A stretch of DNA of 12,465 nt from Pseudomonadota bacterium (GTDB lineage Bacteria; Pseudomonadota; Gammaproteobacteria; Burkholderiales; Burkholderiaceae_C): positions 1 to 12,465 of the forward strand of contig JAUPTP010000020.1 of the NCBI GenBank assembly GCA_030918015.1, read 5' to 3'. The notes beneath the pieces are model-generated. The model worked only from the letters and a program-made list of their open reading frames with translations, was not told where the DNA came from and made no database searches. How positions within the stretch are numbered: the stretch's first letter is position 1; every line of letters starts with the position of its first letter. Below are positions 5,991-12,465 of the stretch, in pieces. A program made the translations under genes and the position numbers.

Positions 5991-8405
5991 ATGAACACCC
6001 CGAACCTCACCGATGCCAGCTTCGCCGCGATCCATGCCAGCCTGATGCTGGCCGAGATCGAGTTCGACGGCACGATCCGCAGCGTCAATGACCGGTTCCT
6101 CGAGCATTTCGAGAGTCGCCGCGAGGATGTGCTGGGCCAGCCCTACAGCCGCTTCTGCCCGGAGGTGCGCCCGGCCAACGAGATGGGCAGCCTGCTCGAG
6201 CGCCTGGCCCAGGGCGAGGCGGTGATCCGCACGCTGCGCCACATCGGTCCGAACGCCCGCACCACCTGGATCGTGCTGTCGATGCTGCCGGTGCGCGATG
6301 CGCTCGGGCGGCCCGTGCACGGGCTGCTGATCGAACGCGATGTCACGGAGGAGAAGGCGCTGGCGGTCGAGAACCAGTGCAAGCTCGAGGCCCTTGCGCG
6401 TTCGCACTGCGTCATCGAGTTCGACCTGACGGGGCAGGTGCTCGATGCCAACGAGAACTTCCTGAAGCTCACCGGCTACACGCTCGACGAGGTCCGCGGC
6501 CAGCACCACCGCCTCTTCGTCGACAACGTCGAGGTGCGCTCGAACGAGTACCGTGCCTTCTGGAGCCGCCTGGCGCGTGGCGAGAAGATGACGGGCGAGT
6601 TCATGCGCTATGGCAAGAACGGCCGGCGTGTCTGGATCCAGGCCAGCTACAACCCCATCCTCGATCCGGACGGTGAGCCGATCAAGGTGATCAAGTACTG
6701 CAGCGACATCACTGAGGTCAAGCAGCAGCATCTCGAGACCCAGGTGATGATGGATGCGGTCTCGGGCACGAGCTGCGTGCTGGTGCTCGACCGCGACGGC
6801 CGCATCACGATGATCAACGACCGCTTCGTGCAGGCCCTGGGCTACACCCGCGAGGAGCTGATCGGTCGCATGGAGAGCGCGCTGATGTTCGACGAGGACG
6901 CGCGCTCGGCCGAGTACGAGGCGATCTGGCAGGGCCTGCGCTCCGGGCGCTCGACCACCGGTGCCTTCCGGCGCAAGGCCGTGGGCGGGCGCGAGTGCTG
7001 GTTCGCCTCGACGCGCAGTCCGGTGCTGGGTCTGGACAACACGCTCACCAAGGTGATCATCGTCGCGCAGGACATCACGCAGCAGGAGCAGGCCCGGCTC
7101 GACGCGGTGGGCAAGCTCGGCGCGATCGATCGCTCGCAGGCGGTGATCGAGTTCGACCTGAGCGGGCGGGTGCTGTCGGCCAACGAGAATTTCCTGAAGC
7201 TGCTCGACTACAAGCCCGAGGACATCATCGGGCGGCACCACCGCATGTTCATCGCGCCGACCGAGGTCAACTCGGTCGACTACCAGACCTTCTGGGAGCG
7301 GCTCTCGCGGGGCGAGTACTTCACCGGCGAGTACAAGCGGCTCGGGCGCAATGGCCGCGAGCACTGGATCCAGGCCACCTACAACCCGATCATGGACCGC
7401 CACGGGCACCCGGTGAAGGTGGTCAAGTTCGCCACCGATGTCACCGAGATGCGGCTGCGCAACGCCGAGTTCGTCGCCAAGGTCGCGGCGATCGACCTGG
7501 GGCAGGCGGTGGTCGAGTTCGATCTGGACGGGCGGGTGCTGACGGCCAACCGCAACTTCCTGGCCGCGATGGGCTACACGCTGCGCGAGATCGAGGGGCT
7601 GCATCACAGCATGTTCTGCACGCCCGATTATGTCCACAGCGAGGAGTACCGCGACTTCTGGCTCCGGCTGGGCGAGGGCCAGTTCATCAGCGGCCGCTTC
7701 CACCGCGTGGGCAAGTTCAACCGCGACGTGTGGATCCAGGCCACCTACAACCCCATCCTCGACCTCAACGGCCGGGTGATGAAGATCGTCAAGTACGCCT
7801 TCGACGTCACCAAGGAGATGCAGCTGGAGAAGTCCATCGCCGCGAAGTCGGCCGAGATGCGCAACAGCGTGTCCAGCCTGGTGGCGAGCATCACCGAGAT
7901 CGCGCGCAACTCGGGCGTGGCCGCCGAGATGGCCGGCGATGCGGCCCATGCCGCGCAAGGGGGATTTGCCGCGCTGCAGAAGTCGATCGAGACGATCAAC
8001 TGCATCCAGACCAGCTCGGTGCGGGTCTCCGAGATCGTGCGGGTGATCGGCGAGATCGCCAGCCAGACCAATCTGCTGGCCTTCAACGCCGCGATCGAGG
8101 CGGCGCGCGCCGGCCAGCACGGCGTGGGCTTCTCGGTGGTGGCGGGCGAGGTGCGCAAGCTCGCCGAGCGCAGCTCGGTGGCCGCGCGCGAGATCGCCAA
8201 GCTGATCGACGAGTCGGTCATGCAGGTCGGGCAGGGCGCGGTGGTGAGCCAGGAGGCCGCGCGCAGCTTCGAGGGCATCATGAGCAGCGTCGGGCGCACC
8301 CGCTCGAGCGTGTCGGAGATCGCGCAGGCCGCCGAGAGCCAGAGCCGCTTCGCCGGCGAGGTCTCCGGGCTGATCCAGTCGCTGACCGCTGCGGTGAAGT
8401 CGTGA
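5991..8405 (+). CDS. Soluble methyl-accepting chemotaxis protein with five tandem PAS domains
   Basis: This 804-residue chemoreceptor has no membrane segment or signal peptide, so it should act in the cytoplasm. Five PAS domains repeat every 121-122 residues, at about 13-120, 135-242, 255-362, 378-485 and 500-607. A signalling domain follows at about 615-800. PAS2, PAS4 and PAS5 are close copies, sharing a His-His pair (H172/173, H416/417, H538/539), an FW-x-RL segment, WIQA-x-YNPI and a final D-[IV]-T. PAS1 and PAS3 lack the His pair and the YNPI motif. The kinase-control tip is canonical: EIASQTNLLAFNAAIEAARAG at 688-708, then GFSVVAGEVRKLAERS. Adaptation sites are poorly marked, with one Glu/Gln pair (Q754-E755) and no C-terminal receptor pentapeptide. 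The architecture resembles BdlA- or Aer-like soluble receptors; FAD, haem or another ligand is possible but not shown. Its stop codon overlaps the GTG start of the triple-CheW gene, implying joint expression. The ribosome-binding site is weak. Confidence 0.93.
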   Translation: MNTPNLTDASFAAIHASLMLAEIEFDGTIRSVNDRFLEHFESRREDVLGQPYSRFCPEVRPANEMGSLLERLAQGEAVIRTLRHIGPNARTTWIVLSMLPVRDALGRPVHGLLIERDVTEEKALAVENQCKLEALARSHCVIEFDLTGQVLDANENFLKLTGYTLDEVRGQHHRLFVDNVEVRSNEYRAFWSRLARGEKMTGEFMRYGKNGRRVWIQASYNPILDPDGEPIKVIKYCSDITEVKQQHLETQVMMDAVSGTSCVLVLDRDGRITMINDRFVQALGYTREELIGRMESALMFDEDARSAEYEAIWQGLRSGRSTTGAFRRKAVGGRECWFASTRSPVLGLDNTLTKVIIVAQDITQQEQARLDAVGKLGAIDRSQAVIEFDLSGRVLSANENFLKLLDYKPEDIIGRHHRMFIAPTEVNSVDYQTFWERLSRGEYFTGEYKRLGRNGREHWIQATYNPIMDRHGHPVKVVKFATDVTEMRLRNAEFVAKVAAIDLGQAVVEFDLDGRVLTANRNFLAAMGYTLREIEGLHHSMFCTPDYVHSEEYRDFWLRLGEGQFISGRFHRVGKFNRDVWIQATYNPILDLNGRVMKIVKYAFDVTKEMQLEKSIAAKSAEMRNSVSSLVASITEIARNSGVAAEMAGDAAHAAQGGFAALQKSIETINCIQTSSVRVSEIVRVIGEIASQTNLLAFNAAIEAARAGQHGVGFSVVAGEVRKLAERSSVAAREIAKLIDESVMQVGQGAVVSQEAARSFEGIMSSVGRTRSSVSEIAQAAESQSRFAGEVSGLIQSLTAAVKS

Positions 8406-9955
8406 GTCCGGCCGGTGTGCAGGAGTCGCCCGAGATCGATCCGGCCGAGGATTTCGGCGGCCTGCTGATCGGCGGCCTGCCGCTGGCCCTGCCGATGCGC
8501 GCGCTGCGCGAAGTGGTGCCGCTCGGTCAGGTCGAGCGCCTGCCGGTGCGGGCCGAGGGCCTGCTGGGCGCGATCGATCTGCGCGGCGTGCTGGTGCCGG
8601 TGCTGGACCTGCGGGTGCGGGTGGGCCTGGAGGTGCGACCGGTCGACTGGCCCTGCGTGGTGCTGGTGGTCGAGGCCGGGCAGATCCTGGGCCTGCTGTG
8701 CGAGGGCGTGACCGGCGTGTTCCGCAGCCAGGAGTCGCGCCTGAACCGCAGCCAGGGCGAGACGCCGATGGCCGCGCTGCTGGCCGGCAGCCTGCGCCGG
8801 GGCGACAGCCGTGAGCTGGTGAGCGTGCTGTCGCCGCGGGCCTTGCTGGCGCTGCCCGGGCTGCCGCGCACCGAGGACCCCGAGCCGCACCGCCAGCAGA
8901 CCGCCGCCCATCAGGGGCAGGGGCAGGGGCAGGCCCTGGCGCCGGGGCAGCCGATGATGCTCACCCTGTGCGGCGCGGTGCCGCTGGCGCTGCCGGCGAT
9001 GGCGGTGCATGCGACGCTGCCGGCGCCCCAGATCCTGCCCTCGGTGCTGGCGCAGGGCGGTGGTGCCTGCGTCGGCGTGCTCGAGCATGCGGGCGAGGAG
9101 GTGCCGGTGGTCGACCTGCTGTCGCTGTGCCGGCTGGGCCGCCTGCCGCAGGGCGGCGTCGGTTGCCCGGCCTTCCTGGTGCGGCTGGAGTCCGGGCTGG
9201 TGGCCATGCTGATCGAGCGGGTGCTCGATGTGGTGCGCGTCGGGCCCGACGAGGTGCTGCCGGTGCCCGCCTTCGCGCTGCCGCGTCAGGACCTGTTCGA
9301 CGGGGCGCTGGCGGTGCACGGCTTGCCGCAGGACGTGCGGGCGCTGCTGTCGCCCACGACGCACCAGTTCCTGGTGCTGCGGCCCGAGGGCCTGCTGGCC
9401 GAGCCCTCGCTGCAGGCGCTGGCCGCCAGTGTCCGGCCGGTGGCGGCGCTGGGCGGGGGGCGCCGTGCTGATTCCGCGCAGCGGCTGGCGGCCGGGGTGG
9501 GCCAGCGTGCGATGGTGACCTATGAGCTGGGGCGCGAGGTGGCCACGCCGATCGGCCAGATCCGCGAGATCCTGCCCTTCGGCTGCGAGCTGGCCTCCTT
9601 CGAGATCGGCGGCGCGATGCTCGGGCTGGTCGCCCACCGGGGCCGCTCCATCCCGGTGCTGTGCCTGAGCCGGCTGCATGGCCTGCCGCCGCCGGCGGTC
9701 ACGCCCGCGGTGAGCGTGCTGGTGGTCGAGGCCGAGGGCGACGAGCAGATCGGTTTCGCGGTGCCGATGCTGCGCAGCATCGAGCCGGCCGACTGGGAGC
9801 CCGCGCTGCCTGCGATGGGCGACGCGCGCGACGCGCTGGCCCAGGCGGTGCATTCGCGCCAGCTCGCGCAGGTTGGCGAGGCCGAGGTCAGGCGCATGCT
9901 GCAGGTGGTCGACCTGCAGCGCATCGCCCGGGCGCTGCAGCAGCGCATCGCCTGA
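8402..9955 (+). CDS. Triple-CheW-domain chemotaxis coupling protein
   Basis: CheW links chemoreceptor tips to the kinase CheA in cytoplasmic arrays. A usual CheW has about 150-170 residues; this one has 517 and contains three CheW-like domains, at about 18-152, 184-326 and 367-508. Domain 1 holds GAIDLRGVLVPVLDL (57-70) with the conserved R61-G62. Domain 2 has EHAG (228-231) at that place, losing the Arg but keeping VPVVDL. Domain 3 has AHRG (411-414), keeping the Arg but reading IPVLCL instead of PV-x-DL. A Gln/Gly-rich linker (QGQGQGQ, 171-177), encoded by a tandem hexamer, joins domains 1 and 2. GTG 8402 is the likely start. It overlaps the receptor stop by four bases (GTGA) and precedes domain 1 by a plausible distance. 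A second in-frame GTG at 8417 is possible. The AGGAG at 8421-8425 has no in-frame start after it. Coupling to the PAS receptor is inferred from the overlap. Confidence 0.88.
   Translation: MSPAGVQESPEIDPAEDFGGLLIGGLPLALPMRALREVVPLGQVERLPVRAEGLLGAIDLRGVLVPVLDLRVRVGLEVRPVDWPCVVLVVEAGQILGLLCEGVTGVFRSQESRLNRSQGETPMAALLAGSLRRGDSRELVSVLSPRALLALPGLPRTEDPEPHRQQTAAHQGQGQGQALAPGQPMMLTLCGAVPLALPAMAVHATLPAPQILPSVLAQGGGACVGVLEHAGEEVPVVDLLSLCRLGRLPQGGVGCPAFLVRLESGLVAMLIERVLDVVRVGPDEVLPVPAFALPRQDLFDGALAVHGLPQDVRALLSPTTHQFLVLRPEGLLAEPSLQALAASVRPVAALGGGRRADSAQRLAAGVGQRAMVTYELGREVATPIGQIREILPFGCELASFEIGGAMLGLVAHRGRSIPVLCLSRLHGLPPPAVTPAVSVLVVEAEGDEQIGFAVPMLRSIEPADWEPALPAMGDARDALAQAVHSRQLAQVGEAEVRRMLQVVDLQRIARALQQRIA
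8912..8933 (+). repeat. Tandem hexanucleotide CAGGGG in the CheW linker
   Basis: Three perfect CAGGGG units plus a partial fourth (CAGG) encode Gln-Gly repeats between CheW domains 1 and 2. A change in unit number would lengthen or shorten the linker by two residues without a frameshift. Confidence 0.8.
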
Positions 9956-9966
9956 TCGCGGGCGGG

Positions 9967-12465
<2,499 letters not shown>

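Noticed and set aside
5748..8120. 790-residue open frame on the minus strand
   Set aside because: Antisense to the CoA-transferase end and the PAS receptor; His/Leu/Asp-rich shadow translation with no domain.
6995..8401. N-terminal extension of the triple-CheW frame upstream of 8402
   Set aside because: The frame is open, but this part lies inside the receptor gene in another frame and translates to Arg/Gly-rich sequence. Real CheW homology begins only after 8402.

Overview
The window is about 12.5 kb of very GC-rich DNA, almost entirely coding. Its gene set and protein sequences look like a member of the Burkholderiales (betaproteobacteria), most plausibly from the Leptothrix/Sphaerotilus/Rubrivivax/Ideonella neighbourhood; this is a judgement from protein style and composition, not from a database search. 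No RNA genes, insertion sequences, CRISPR arrays, integrases or other signs of a mobile island were seen, and no gene-free stretch exceeds 150 bases.

Layout. Positions 2-1598 (+) hold the 3' end of edd followed by eda, the two enzymes specific to the Entner-Doudoroff pathway. A cation diffusion facilitator transporter follows (1682-2626, +). Next is a compact pair, a secreted PepSY-like small protein (2714-2983, +) and a b-type cytochrome membrane protein (2986-3537, +), separated by 2 bases. On the opposite strand lies rlmJ, a 23S rRNA adenine methyltransferase (3563-4420, -). It is convergent with the cytochrome gene and divergent from an acetyl-CoA hydrolase/CoA-transferase family gene (4567-5886, +).

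The most distinctive part is 5991-9955 (+). A soluble chemoreceptor with five tandem PAS domains and a short signalling domain overlaps by 4 bases a GTG-started protein built from three consecutive CheW domains. They look translationally coupled and probably form one signalling unit: the PAS array senses a cytoplasmic or redox-linked signal, and the triple CheW would join receptor tips to a CheA kinase. No CheA, CheY, CheR or CheB is in the window. A 10-bp-stem inverted repeat lies just upstream of the receptor start codon.

The right end (9967-12465, -) is a SNF2-family helicase, convergent with the CheW gene across an 11-base gap. Its frame stays open to the window edge, so the N-terminus is missing.

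Apart from the receptor/triple-CheW pair, the content is ordinary chromosomal housekeeping or metabolic material.
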